Shown here in pieces: positions 1 through 6,642 of a stretch of 19,698 nucleotides of DNA. The notes below the pieces were generated by a model. It saw nothing but the letters and a program-made list of their open reading frames with translations. It did no database searches and had not been told where the DNA came from. The DNA is taken from the NCBI GenBank assembly GCA_964194935.1, contig CAXMOL010000188.1:1-19698 (forward strand), written 5' to 3'. Source of the DNA: JACZWZ01 sp964194935 (lineage in GTDB: Bacteria; Actinomycetota; Acidimicrobiia; Spongiisociales; UBA11373). How positions within the stretch are numbered: the stretch's first letter is position 1; every line of letters starts with the position of its first letter. The position numbers were made by a program, and so were the translations under genes.

Positions 1-124
1 CGGCGGTGAAATCCTCGACCTCGGTGTCAAACCGATGATCCCCGAGGATTGTCGCCCAGGTGGGGGACTCCTGCATCGATCGATTCCAGAATCGCTCTGC
101 CAGGTTGCTCAGTTGCTCGTGCAC
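1..124 (-). CDS. DUF885-family protein, N-terminal fragment (runs off window)
   Basis: This is the first 41 codons of a minus-strand gene whose remainder lies beyond position 1. The start is GTG at 124-122, preceded on the minus strand by a good AGGAGG ribosome site about 4 bases upstream. The translation begins VHEQLSNLAERFWNRSMQ and continues with a segment reading SPTWATILGDHRFDTEVEDF. A helix followed by 'P..AT.LGDHR.D' resembles the start of DUF885 proteins, a family of bacterial proteins related to zinc metallohydrolases. The catalytic part is outside the window, so activity cannot be judged and no signal peptide is visible. It reads divergently from the tRNA-Arg gene, with about 90 bases between. 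The family call rests on a short segment from memory of the family pattern and is moderately secure. Confidence 0.6.
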   Translation of the reverse strand, partial: MHEQLSNLAERFWNRSMQESPTWATILGDHRFDTEVEDFTA

Positions 125-146
125 TCGTCCTCCTCACGAAATCTGT

Positions 147-167
147 CGCACGATACGCGATCGTGCG
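147..167. promoter_or_regulatory. 8-bp perfect inverted repeat upstream of tRNA-Arg
   Basis: CGCACGAT at 147-154 and ATCGTGCG at 160-167 form a perfect inverted repeat around the 5-base spacer ACGCG. It lies in the divergent intergenic gap between the DUF885 gene start (124) and tRNA-Arg (215), so it could be an operator or a transcript hairpin. It has no T tract and is not a convincing terminator. Confidence 0.3.
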
Positions 168-214
168 GCGGTGGCTTTCCGTTCTCGCATCGCCCGATTA
201 CCGTTCCGTCCGTT

Positions 215-291
215 GCGCCCGTAGCTCAAATGGACAGAGCGTCTGATTACGGATCAGAAGGTTGGGAGTTCGAGTCTCTCCGGGCGTGCCA
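215..291 (+). tRNA. tRNA-Arg (anticodon ACG), intact, with encoded CCA
   Basis: The 77-base gene folds as a cloverleaf. The acceptor stem is GCGCCCG with CGGGCGT (one G-U closing pair), the D stem is GCTC/GAGC, the anticodon stem is TCTGA/TCAGA around the loop TTACGGA, and the T loop is TTCGAGT. The anticodon is ACG, which is normally modified to ICG and reads CGN arginine codons. The discriminator is G and CCA is encoded at 289-291. The 3' part of this gene is the integration target of the island that follows: bases 246-292 are repeated perfectly at 6480-6526. No terminator follows this copy; the likely original one sits after the distal repeat. Confidence 0.95.
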
Positions 292-292
292 A
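246..292 (+). repeat. Left attachment-site repeat (tRNA-Arg 3' part)
   Basis: This 47-base segment runs from the anticodon loop to one base past the CCA end of tRNA-Arg. It is identical at all 47 positions to 6480-6526, and identity stops at both edges (G245 versus A6479; G293 versus A6527). A direct repeat of a tRNA 3' end at both edges of a DNA segment is the classic product of site-specific integration by a tyrosine recombinase, with the incoming element restoring the tRNA. The repeat is seen directly; the mechanism is inferred from established knowledge of tRNA-targeted islands. Confidence 0.9.
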
Positions 293-541
293 GGAATCGT
301 TGATCCGCAACGGTTGTCGCTGATCAGAACTCTTTGGGACCCCTAGATGCGAGCTGGGCGATAGAAGTCTGGTTATCGGAGATCGGGAGCACCTCAGCCC
401 CCCAGACCTCTCCAAGAGCGAAGGCTGACCTGGGAGATTCTTCTGGTGACAGTGCTGCGCACTGGCGGAGGGGTGCCGTTTGTCCCTATCACCGTTTCGA
501 ATCCGTGCGCATGCTGGTAACAGCCTTTGGTGGGAGTCAGT
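293..541. other. Left end of island, noncoding leader of vWA gene
   Basis: I see no credible gene in these roughly 250 bases; open frames here lack ribosome sites and coding character. One perfect small palindrome, CAGTGC-TGC-GCACTG at 450-464, lies about 80 bases upstream of the vWA gene start and could be an operator. No copy of the AGAYGACAC repeats found at the other island end is present here. Confidence 0.4.
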
Positions 542-2455
542 TTGAGACGCGTCCTTGTTGTTCTGTTCGTGGTGGCGGCCGCGCTTGTTCCGGTGCCTTC
601 AGGTGCCGCCCAGAGCGACTCGCCCGGACTGCTACTGATCATGGATGCGTCGGGTTCGATGAACCGCGACGCCGGTGATGGCAACACGCTGCTCGACGAG
701 GCCAAGGACGCGCTACGCGAGATCGTGAATCGTCTCCCTTCTGAGGCCAACGTCGGGCTGCGGGTATACGGCCATCGGACCTCCAACGACGACCAGGCCG
801 TTGGGTGCGTCGATACCGAACTGGTGGTTCCTGTCGGCCCGGTGGATCGAGCGGCGATGACCGAAGCGATCGATGCGTTCGATGCGAGTGGGTTCACTCC
901 TATCGGGCTGTCGCTACAGGAAGCGGTCGCGGACCTGGGCGACTCCGGCGGAACGATCATCCTCGTATCCGACGGAGTAGACACCTGCGCTCCGCCCGAT
1001 CCCTGCGAAGTGGCGCAGCAATTGGCCGAAGACGGCTACATCACTCAAATCCACACTGTCGGTCTGTTCTTGCAGGACCAGGCTGCGGTGGATCAGTTGC
1101 AGTGCATCGCCGACGTCGGCAACGGGACCTTCTCCGGCGTCGACTCGACCGAGCATCTATTCGAACGACTTTCGGGGGTGGTCACCGATGTCGTCGAGAA
1201 CCCCGGCTTCTCGCTTGTCGTGGGCAGTCTCACCCGCGAGTTGGCACCCGTTCTGCCGTGGGACTTCGCAGATGATTTGCCCGACGATTGGGCGAGAACA
1301 TGGATCGGAGGATCGATCCGGGCGGGCGAGACACGTTGGTTCGCAGTCGATGTCGATCGCGACGGGTACCACCTCGCGGCCAACGTCAACCTCGACTGGC
1401 CCCCGACCGACGACCCGGACGAGTACCTCGAAGTGCAGATCTTCGATGAGGGTGGCGAGGCGGTTGGTGAACCCCATGTGGTGGCCGGTATCCCGATTGA
1501 GTGGCCGCAGCGGCTGTATCTGAGTGAATCCGCCGATTGGCTGCCTGCCCCGACCGATTGGGGCCCATTCGCGATGGCGGTCACCGACTCCGCATCCATG
1601 TTCCCTTCCTGGGAACCGCCCGAGGAACAATTTGCAGCGACGGTGACAAGATTCCATCAAGCCGGATACAACGGCGGGATCTATCACCTGTGGAAGCGCT
1701 GGAATCCCGGTCCTCCTCTGGCGCAGGGGAGGTACTACATGGCTGTGACCTGGGAATCCGATCGCAATATCACGGCATGGTCAGAGGCTTACCTGCATAT
1801 GTATCCACTCGAGGCCACCCCGTATCAGGGTCTTCGGCCCCCGCTACCGGTCGTGATCGACCCAGGTGACGGTTCGGTGACCGCCTTGGAGGCGGAGCCC
1901 TGGGCAGGCGGCCCACTGGGGGGTCCGTTCTGGACTCCGCTGCGGGCAATCGAGGTGTGGTCGGCAATCGAACTCGACGAGCCGGAGCACTTCTCAATCT
2001 ATCTGGCCGAGGGTGAGTGGCTCGTGGCTGGCTGGGATTTCGACCCCAAGGGGCCAGACGACGGCTGGGGTCCGCAGAGTCTGCAGGTTTTGCTGCTCGA
2101 CGGTTCGGATGCCGTGGTAGAGGCGTTGTGGCCAGAACCCGACGGATCGATCTTCGGTTACATGGGTCGGTCGTTCTTCCAGGCCCCACGGAGTGGACTG
2201 TTCACGGTGGAGGCGACACTGACGCTCGACGTAGGTGGGCGCGAACTCGCTCTGGCCCTCTCGCTCCTGGTACTACCCGAAGTCGCGGAAGAACTCGTGG
2301 TACCGACCGAAGAAGAACTCGTGGTACCGATAGAAGAGGAACTCCTGGTAGTGCCCGACGTCGAGCAGGAGCTCCGAATCCCCACCGAAGCCCTCCGGGC
2401 GATGTTCGCCGGACTCGATTCTGTTAGGCGGCTCGTACAAGACTCCAACGAATAG
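542..2455 (+). CDS. Secreted von Willebrand factor A (vWA) domain protein
   Basis: The product is a 637-residue exported protein. I chose the TTG start at 542 because GGTGGGAG lies 5 bases upstream and it gives a compact signal peptide (MRRVLVVLFVVAAALVPVPSG, cleavage near GAA-Q). An in-frame TTG at 527 would add five residues. The vWA domain covers about residues 28-215 and has a complete metal-binding (MIDAS) set: DASGS at 35-39, T119 in GFTPIG and D144 in LVSDG. Such domains bind protein partners through a divalent metal. Residues from about 220 to 570 have a beta-rich, Trp-rich look I cannot assign. The C-terminus holds two exact-pattern copies and one degenerate copy of an ELVVPTEE-like octapeptide. 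There is no sortase motif or C-terminal membrane anchor, so it is probably secreted. It is the first gene of the island, 223 bases before the next start. Confidence 0.85.
   Translation: MRRVLVVLFVVAAALVPVPSGAAQSDSPGLLLIMDASGSMNRDAGDGNTLLDEAKDALREIVNRLPSEANVGLRVYGHRTSNDDQAVGCVDTELVVPVGPVDRAAMTEAIDAFDASGFTPIGLSLQEAVADLGDSGGTIILVSDGVDTCAPPDPCEVAQQLAEDGYITQIHTVGLFLQDQAAVDQLQCIADVGNGTFSGVDSTEHLFERLSGVVTDVVENPGFSLVVGSLTRELAPVLPWDFADDLPDDWARTWIGGSIRAGETRWFAVDVDRDGYHLAANVNLDWPPTDDPDEYLEVQIFDEGGEAVGEPHVVAGIPIEWPQRLYLSESADWLPAPTDWGPFAMAVTDSASMFPSWEPPEEQFAATVTRFHQAGYNGGIYHLWKRWNPGPPLAQGRYYMAVTWESDRNITAWSEAYLHMYPLEATPYQGLRPPLPVVIDPGDGSVTALEAEPWAGGPLGGPFWTPLRAIEVWSAIELDEPEHFSIYLAEGEWLVAGWDFDPKGPDDGWGPQSLQVLLLDGSDAVVEALWPEPDGSIFGYMGRSFFQAPRSGLFTVEATLTLDVGGRELALALSLLVLPEVAEELVVPTEEELVVPIEEELLVVPDVEQELRIPTEALRAMFAGLDSVRRLVQDSNE
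2291..2362 (+). repeat. 24-bp tandem repeat inside vWA gene
   Basis: Three units of 24 bases start at 2291, 2315 and 2339. The first two share GAACTCGTGGTACCGA exactly and the third is degenerate. They encode ELVVPTEE, ELVVPIEE and ELLVVPDV. The period is a whole number of codons, so copy number can vary without a frameshift. The acidic/valine pattern could form an extended linker at the C-terminus. Confidence 0.8.
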
Positions 2456-2535
2456 GTCGTCCCCCAATCCCGTGGGCAGGTCGAGGGGTAGGCGAGATTG
2501 GCCGCTCTGGTGCGCGTTGGGGTGTCCTACGCGTG

Positions 2536-2567
2536 AGGAGGGTCGGACAGTCTCGGCACCCCCAGAC
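2536..2567 (-). repeat. Inverted repeat, left copy, upstream of PKD/5'-nucleotidase-like gene
   Basis: Read on the minus strand from 2567, this 32-base segment matches the plus-strand segment 4932-4964, with three substitutions and one missing base. The shared core includes CTGTCCGACCCTCCT at its end. It lies in the gap between the vWA stop (2455) and the next start (2679), about 110 bases ahead of that start. The two copies face each other across exactly one gene. They could be transposon-like ends, inversion sites, or two members of a dispersed regulatory repeat. Confidence 0.75.
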
Positions 2568-2678
2568 GGCCACTCTTCGTAGTCGTGGAACTATGCTTAG
2601 AGCAGGGGCCGAATGCGCGGCCCGGGGCAACTGCGTGAGATCAGCCCCTGTTGGGTGCACATCAACAGGAGGATTCTC

Positions 2679-4826
2679 GTGCGAAGACTCGGCACACTGA
2701 TGACGGCGATTGTTTTGGCCCTGGTTGTAATGCCAGCCGGTATTGCTTCAGCCACCTCCGCCGAAATCGATCTCAGCATCGATGGTTGCTTGGACGTTGG
2801 CGGAGACCAGACGGCGACTCTTCGACTTGACGTTACGAACCTGACTGCCGAGACCCATGTTGTTTACGTGGACTTCAAGAACCGATCCCGAGGGACGTTT
2901 GCCGCTCCTTGGTACAGCTTGCAGAACGTGCAGACTGCCGCTGGTGCGACTTCGTCGATCAGTTTCATCGTCCCGCTCGCGACTCTCCCGGCTGAGAACT
3001 ACCGCTATTGGATTGTTAAGGCCTGGTTCGACGAACAAGGCGTCACGGCCAATCGGATCTTCCACGAGCCTTATGCGTACGTGCCGCCCTGCCCAACGAA
3101 TGAACCGCCGAAGGCTGACCCGAACGGTCCGTACTCGGTTGCAGTCTCTGAGGTCTTCACGGTTGACGGGACCGGATCATCCGATCCCGACGACGATCTG
3201 ATCAGCTACGGATGGTCCTTCGAGGGATCGAATCAATCCGGGGCGACGGTGAACTACGTCGCACCGCCCACGGCTGGGACCTACACAGTCGCGCTGACGG
3301 TGGACGACGGAAACGGCGGCACCGACACTGCGTACACGGACGTCGTGGTCAACGAGCCCGCGCTGAAGGAGCGCAAGCAGGCGGTAGCGGATGATCTCTC
3401 CGCCGTTGGTTCGACCGGAAACGACAAGGACGACAAGAAACTGAAGAAGGCCCGTGATCATCTCACCAAGAGCCTCGATGAGGCCTATTGGGAAGATGAT
3501 GGGGACACCCTCGACGCCAAGGACGGGAAGAAGGTCTTCGACGAGGAGTCCAAGGCCGTCAAGGACCTAAGCAAGATCAAGAGCACGGCCGTGTCGGAGG
3601 ACGTGTCGGATGCCATTGCCGCGCTCGTCGCCATCGACAAGGAGCTGGCTCAGGGTGCCATCAATGACGCCCAGGACAGATACGACACGATCTGCACCGA
3701 CCCGACGACAAAGGAGTGCAAGAAGGCGGCCAAGGAACTCGCCAACGCGGCCAAAGAGATGCTCAAGGCGGACGAGGAGCTTGACAAGGGACACTCCGAT
3801 CGCGCCATCGGGAAGTACAAGAAGGCGTGGGGGAAGGCCCAAAAGGCTCTGAAAGCATTGCCCGAGTTCCTCACCGGGTCGATCGTGATCGTCAAAGAGA
3901 CGAACCCTGCCGGGGGACTCGGGTTCGGGTTCACCCACGACATCCCACCACCCGACGCGTTCTCACTCGACGATGGCCAAACCATGAGCTTCCTCGACGT
4001 TGTGCCCGGCACCTACACAGTGACCGAGAGCGATCCCAGCCCGTTGACTCTCCTCACCGCCCTCACTTGTGACGACGGAGGCAGCACAACACCCAGCACC
4101 ACCAGCGTCGGCACCAGGGCCGCCACCATCGAGGTCGATCCTGGCGAAACCGTCACCTGCACATGGACCAACACGGCCACACCACCAGCAGATACCGTCA
4201 TCGGATCGATCACGGCCGACATAACTCGGACGAGGAACGCCGCTGGCGAGTCGGCCCTCGGCGACGTAATCGCCGATTCTCTACTGGCGGGAACTTATGG
4301 CGTTGGGACCGGGAAAGCGGTTGCCGCCTTCATGAACCCGGATAGCATCCGTGACAGCCTCTGGGTTTCGGAGATCTCTGGGTCGGAGCTCCCCGGCGAG
4401 ATCACGTTCGGTGAGGCGTTCGACGTCCTCCCGTACGGCAACAGCCTGGTCACGATGACGCTCACCGGCACCCAGATCGACACGCTGCTTGAGCAGCAGT
4501 TCGACAATCCGGTCGTCGGCTCGAACCGCATCCTCCAGGTGTCCCAAGGCTTCACCTACGAGTGGAATTCAAGCGCGACGACGGGGAACAAGGTGGCACT
4601 GGCGTCGATCAAGATCGACGGGGTTCCGATTGTCGGTGTTGGCGAGTACAGGGTCACGGTGACCAACTTCATGGCTGCTGGAGGCGAGGGCTTCACCGTG
4701 TTGGTGGATGGCACCGACAGGCTCGTAGGCGTGAGCGACCTTGGCGCCTTCGGCGAGTACTTTGACTTGAACTCACCGCCTGGGGTAGATCCCGGCCCGC
4801 AGAACCGGATCACGAGAATTCCCTGA
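2679..4826 (+). CDS. Secreted PKD / Lys-rich helical / SpaA-like / 5'-nucleotidase C-terminal multidomain protein
   Basis: The product has 715 residues from GTG at 2679, chosen because AGGAGG sits 6 bases upstream and the N-terminus is then a clean signal peptide (MRRLGTLMTAIVLALVVMPAG, about 1-25). Domains in order: an unassigned beta-type domain (28-138); a PKD domain (about 143-225, with ADPNGPYSV, GSSDPDDDLISYGWSF and GTYTVALTVDDGNGG); a Lys/Asp-rich helical stretch (228-395); a SpaA/prealbumin-like domain (399-499, ending CTWTNT); and a 5'-nucleotidase C-terminal domain (about 505-695, with NPDSIRDS, LPYGNSL and GFTYEW). The catalytic metallophosphatase domain that normally precedes the last domain is absent. 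The usual GG of its NxGGxR motif is Pro-Asp here. A binding or structural surface role is more likely than nucleotidase activity. It is the second gene of the island. Confidence 0.85.
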   Translation: MRRLGTLMTAIVLALVVMPAGIASATSAEIDLSIDGCLDVGGDQTATLRLDVTNLTAETHVVYVDFKNRSRGTFAAPWYSLQNVQTAAGATSSISFIVPLATLPAENYRYWIVKAWFDEQGVTANRIFHEPYAYVPPCPTNEPPKADPNGPYSVAVSEVFTVDGTGSSDPDDDLISYGWSFEGSNQSGATVNYVAPPTAGTYTVALTVDDGNGGTDTAYTDVVVNEPALKERKQAVADDLSAVGSTGNDKDDKKLKKARDHLTKSLDEAYWEDDGDTLDAKDGKKVFDEESKAVKDLSKIKSTAVSEDVSDAIAALVAIDKELAQGAINDAQDRYDTICTDPTTKECKKAAKELANAAKEMLKADEELDKGHSDRAIGKYKKAWGKAQKALKALPEFLTGSIVIVKETNPAGGLGFGFTHDIPPPDAFSLDDGQTMSFLDVVPGTYTVTESDPSPLTLLTALTCDDGGSTTPSTTSVGTRAATIEVDPGETVTCTWTNTATPPADTVIGSITADITRTRNAAGESALGDVIADSLLAGTYGVGTGKAVAAFMNPDSIRDSLWVSEISGSELPGEITFGEAFDVLPYGNSLVTMTLTGTQIDTLLEQQFDNPVVGSNRILQVSQGFTYEWNSSATTGNKVALASIKIDGVPIVGVGEYRVTVTNFMAAGGEGFTVLVDGTDRLVGVSDLGAFGEYFDLNSPPGVDPGPQNRITRIP

Positions 4827-4843
4827 TCGGTCCGCAGACTCGA

Positions 4844-4862
4844 CTGAGCATTGGGCGCTCAG
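4844..4862 (+). terminator. Small hairpin after PKD/5'-nucleotidase-like gene
   Basis: CTGAGC (4844-4849) and GCTCAG (4857-4862) pair around a 7-base loop, 18 bases after the stop codon. There is no T tract, so it is at best a weak or factor-dependent terminator. Confidence 0.25.
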
Positions 4863-4931
4863 CGTCTACGACCGCGCCTCTGTGACGTCGCAAAGAAGGC
4901 AGATAGCAAGAGCAGCATCCTCAGTTTCTCT

Positions 4932-4964
4932 GTCCGGGGGTGTCCGAGGCTGTCCGACCCTCCT
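4932..4964 (+). repeat. Inverted repeat, right copy, with 10-bp phased TGTCCG
   Basis: This 33-base segment is the reverse-complement partner of 2536-2567. It overlaps three TGTCCG hexamers starting at 4931, 4941 and 4951, exactly 10 bases apart and thus on one face of the helix. It lies about 98 bases before the beta-helix gene start and about 105 bases after the preceding stop. The spacing suits a protein-binding site, but transposon-end or dispersed-repeat origins are equally possible. Confidence 0.75.
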
Positions 4965-5061
4965 GAAGAAGAAGGAACCCTCCGGAGTGCGGGGGGTCCC
5001 GTCCGATTGGCGTAGGGTCCGAAGGTCGAGGGTCGAGGGGCTCACTGGGAGGATCTGGCTG

Positions 5062-6144
5062 ATGTCACAGGAGATACCGGTCGAGCCGAGCAGACGACGG
5101 CGCTGGGTGCAGGGGTTCCTGGTCTTTATGGCCCTTGTCGCTGTGGGTCTTCCGATAGCTTTTCTTATCCAGGTGGCTGTGAAGTCTTCGGGAACCGATA
5201 CGGCTGCTGGCGGACCTCAGGTGTTCGAGGAGTCGGGCCCCAGCAGCATGGAGTCGGGCGAATTGTTGACCGATGTTTCCGATGTTTCCGATGGCGAGCG
5301 TGGAATTGCAGCCGTGATTGTGGGGGTCGTGACCCTCGAATCCGACTTGCACGGCATCGTCATCGTCAGCCCTGGTGCGACTCTTGACTGCGACGGCCAC
5401 AGAATCCTGGGCGACAGTCCCACCGTGGGCGTCGCCATGTCCAACGATGCGACGGTGCGCAACTGTTTGATTTCGGGCTTCAACACCGGTGTTGGTCTCG
5501 GCGAGACGAGTGGAGCTCTCGTCGAGAACGTCCAGGTGACCAACAGCCGTATCGGGTTCTATCTCGTCAACGGCACCACCAGCGCCACCATCACCGACTC
5601 CGAGGCGACCGGCAACGAAATCGGCTTCCTGTTCGAACCCTCAGTTTCACTCGTCCACCTCGAAGGCAACGCGGCGACCCGCAACTGGAGATCAGGATTC
5701 ATGATCGGAAGCACCCGGGACAGCATGTTCGTTAATAACACGGTCACCGGTGGAGGAAGCGGGTTCTGGATCACCAATTCGAGCGGAAACAGCTTCATAA
5801 ACAACACGGTCACCGGAGCGACCGAATGGTTCAGCATCGGCGTATTCGAAGGTTCCTCTAAAAACGTGTTCGAGGAGAACGAGGTCACCGGCGGCGGAGT
5901 AGGGATCGCTGTCAACTCCCGAGCCGCCAACAACACCTTCGTCGGCAACCTTCTCAGTGCCAACGCCAAGGGCGCCCATGTAGAAGCAAGCGCTTTTGGC
6001 GGAAACACATTCAGCGGCAACCAGGTGATAGACAACAGCCATGTCGGCCTATGGGATGACACCAATGCAGCCGCCACCCGCTACACCTCGAATACCTGTT
6101 TGCGGAACAAGGACGCCAACAGCGTGCCCGATGGCCTCTGCTAA
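5062..6144 (+). CDS. Membrane-anchored right-handed parallel beta-helix (NosD/CASH-like) protein
   Basis: The product has 360 residues from ATG at 5062, preceded by GGGAGGAT about 7 bases upstream. A longer in-frame start at 4882 would translate through the inverted repeat and is unlikely. A basic cytoplasmic tail (PSRRRRW) leads into one transmembrane segment (about 15-38), then a Ser/Glu-rich linker. From about residue 85 the chain has repeated beta-helix rungs of roughly 22-24 residues with the N-N-T-V-T-G-x-x-x-G signature, for example FVNNTVTGGGSGFWI and FINNTVTGATEW. It closes with two cysteines (NTCLRNKDANSVPDGLC). These folds bind or cleave polysaccharides or act as adhesins; no catalytic acid cluster can be pinned down. 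It is the last gene of the island, exposed outside the membrane by topology. Confidence 0.85.
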   Translation: MSQEIPVEPSRRRRWVQGFLVFMALVAVGLPIAFLIQVAVKSSGTDTAAGGPQVFEESGPSSMESGELLTDVSDVSDGERGIAAVIVGVVTLESDLHGIVIVSPGATLDCDGHRILGDSPTVGVAMSNDATVRNCLISGFNTGVGLGETSGALVENVQVTNSRIGFYLVNGTTSATITDSEATGNEIGFLFEPSVSLVHLEGNAATRNWRSGFMIGSTRDSMFVNNTVTGGGSGFWITNSSGNSFINNTVTGATEWFSIGVFEGSSKNVFEENEVTGGGVGIAVNSRAANNTFVGNLLSANAKGAHVEASAFGGNTFSGNQVIDNSHVGLWDDTNAAATRYTSNTCLRNKDANSVPDGLC

Positions 6145-6342
6145 TACCGGGGACAACGAAGAGTGTGCCGTTGTGACGGATAAACGGCCGCTGGGAGAGA
6201 AGGCGGGAGCTTTACAGCCCGGGCGCCCCCCTTCCGACCGGCGACGGCGGCGCCCACTCCGAGCCCAGCCTTGCGTTGCCTTCTATCCCTGCCTTGCCTT
6301 ACCTGGGAGATCGCGTCCAAGCGATAATCGCCACCGAGCGGA

Positions 6343-6363
6343 CTTCTACCGATCTTCTACCGA
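6343..6363 (+). repeat. 10-bp tandem repeat CTTCTACCGA near right attachment site
   Basis: CTTCTACCGA occurs at 6343-6352 and again at 6354-6363, one base apart (period 11). It lies about 120 bases from the right attachment repeat. A period of one helical turn fits paired protein-binding sites such as those of excisionases, but this is inference. Confidence 0.45.
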
Positions 6364-6396
6364 ACCACCCACAAACAGGCGATATCAGCCATCACC

Positions 6397-6467
6397 AGAC
6401 GACACGACGATCACCTGGAACCCATACGGAACAACACCTGCAGGCACTAGACGACACCAGATGACAC
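6397..6467 (+). repeat. Three AGAYGACAC copies, candidate recombinase arm sites
   Basis: AGACGACAC occurs at 6397-6405 and 6449-6457, and AGATGACAC at 6459-6467, all on the plus strand. The last two are 10 bases apart and end 12 bases before the 47-bp attachment repeat. Tyrosine integrases of the lambda type bind short repeated arm sites flanking the core, so position and pattern fit. Binding itself is not shown by the sequence. Confidence 0.45.
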
Positions 6468-6479
6468 GGCTCGCAGGGA

Positions 6480-6526
6480 ATTACGGATCAGAAGGTTGGG
6501 AGTTCGAGTCTCTCCGGGCGTGCCAA
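6480..6526 (+). repeat. Right attachment-site repeat (partial tRNA-Arg remnant)
   Basis: This is the perfect 47-base copy of 246-292. It holds the 3' part of tRNA-Arg from within the anticodon loop through CCA, but the acceptor 5' strand, D arm and 5' anticodon stem are missing, so it cannot be a functional tRNA. The tRNA-like remnant is followed by the likely native tRNA terminator. This shows that the chromosome originally continued from the tRNA directly into this right flank. Confidence 0.9.
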
Positions 6527-6537
6527 ACATTACGCAT

Positions 6538-6566
6538 CGAGACCCCCGCTGTCCGCGGGGGTCTCG
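6538..6566 (+). terminator. Strong hairpin, likely original tRNA-Arg terminator
   Basis: CGAGACCCCCGC (6538-6549) pairs perfectly with GCGGGGGTCTCG (6555-6566) around the loop TGTCC: 12 base pairs, 11 bases after the tRNA remnant ends. There is no clean T tract, which is common in high-GC actinobacteria. It has been separated from the functional tRNA gene by about 6.2 kb of inserted DNA. Confidence 0.75.
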
Positions 6567-6642
6567 CCGCGTGTTGAGCACTCCGCCGGAATCCACACCG
6601 GCTCTTGTGCGTTACTTCTCATGAACCTCGAGAAGGCTGGAT

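Larger units (their letters stand above)
6145..6479. other. Right end of island: noncoding, with short repeats
   Basis: No gene with a credible ribosome site or family pattern is visible in this 335-base stretch on either strand, and I could not find an integrase remnant by eye. It contains GGGCGCC/GGCGCCC inverted arms at 6221-6227 and 6249-6255 (a possible weak terminator for the beta-helix gene), a 10-bp tandem repeat, and three copies of AGAYGACAC close to the attachment repeat. Confidence 0.5.
292..6526. mobile_element. tRNA-Arg-targeted genomic island, no integrase seen
   Basis: The segment is bounded by the 47-bp direct repeats at 246-292 and 6480-6526. It contains three plus-strand genes for exported proteins (starts 542, 2679, 5062) plus noncoding ends of about 250 and 335 bases. 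Neither strand shows a tyrosine or serine integrase, excisionase, transposase, replication or transfer gene of plausible length. Three copies of AGAYGACAC and a 10-bp tandem repeat lie within 140 bases of the right repeat and may be recombinase or excisionase sites. The element is therefore either a remnant that lost its integrase, or a non-autonomous satellite moved in trans. Base composition is not obviously different from its surroundings by eye. Confidence 0.75.

Noticed and set aside
394..984. Minus-strand open frame near the island left end
   Set aside because: It is mostly antisense to the vWA domain, is Ser/Thr/Arg-rich, and has no ribosome site or recognisable domain.
4882..5061. Longer start for the beta-helix protein
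   Set aside because: The extension has no ribosome site and would translate the inverted repeat; ATG 5062 has GGGAGGAT upstream and yields a normal cytoplasmic tail plus membrane anchor.
6480..6526. Second tRNA gene
   Set aside because: Only the 3' part is present; the 5' acceptor strand, D arm and 5' anticodon stem are missing, so it is an attachment-site remnant.
6041..6577. Plus-strand frame running through the beta-helix gene end, island end and attachment site
   Set aside because: I checked it and the overlapping frames for integrase motifs and found none; composition is not coding-like.
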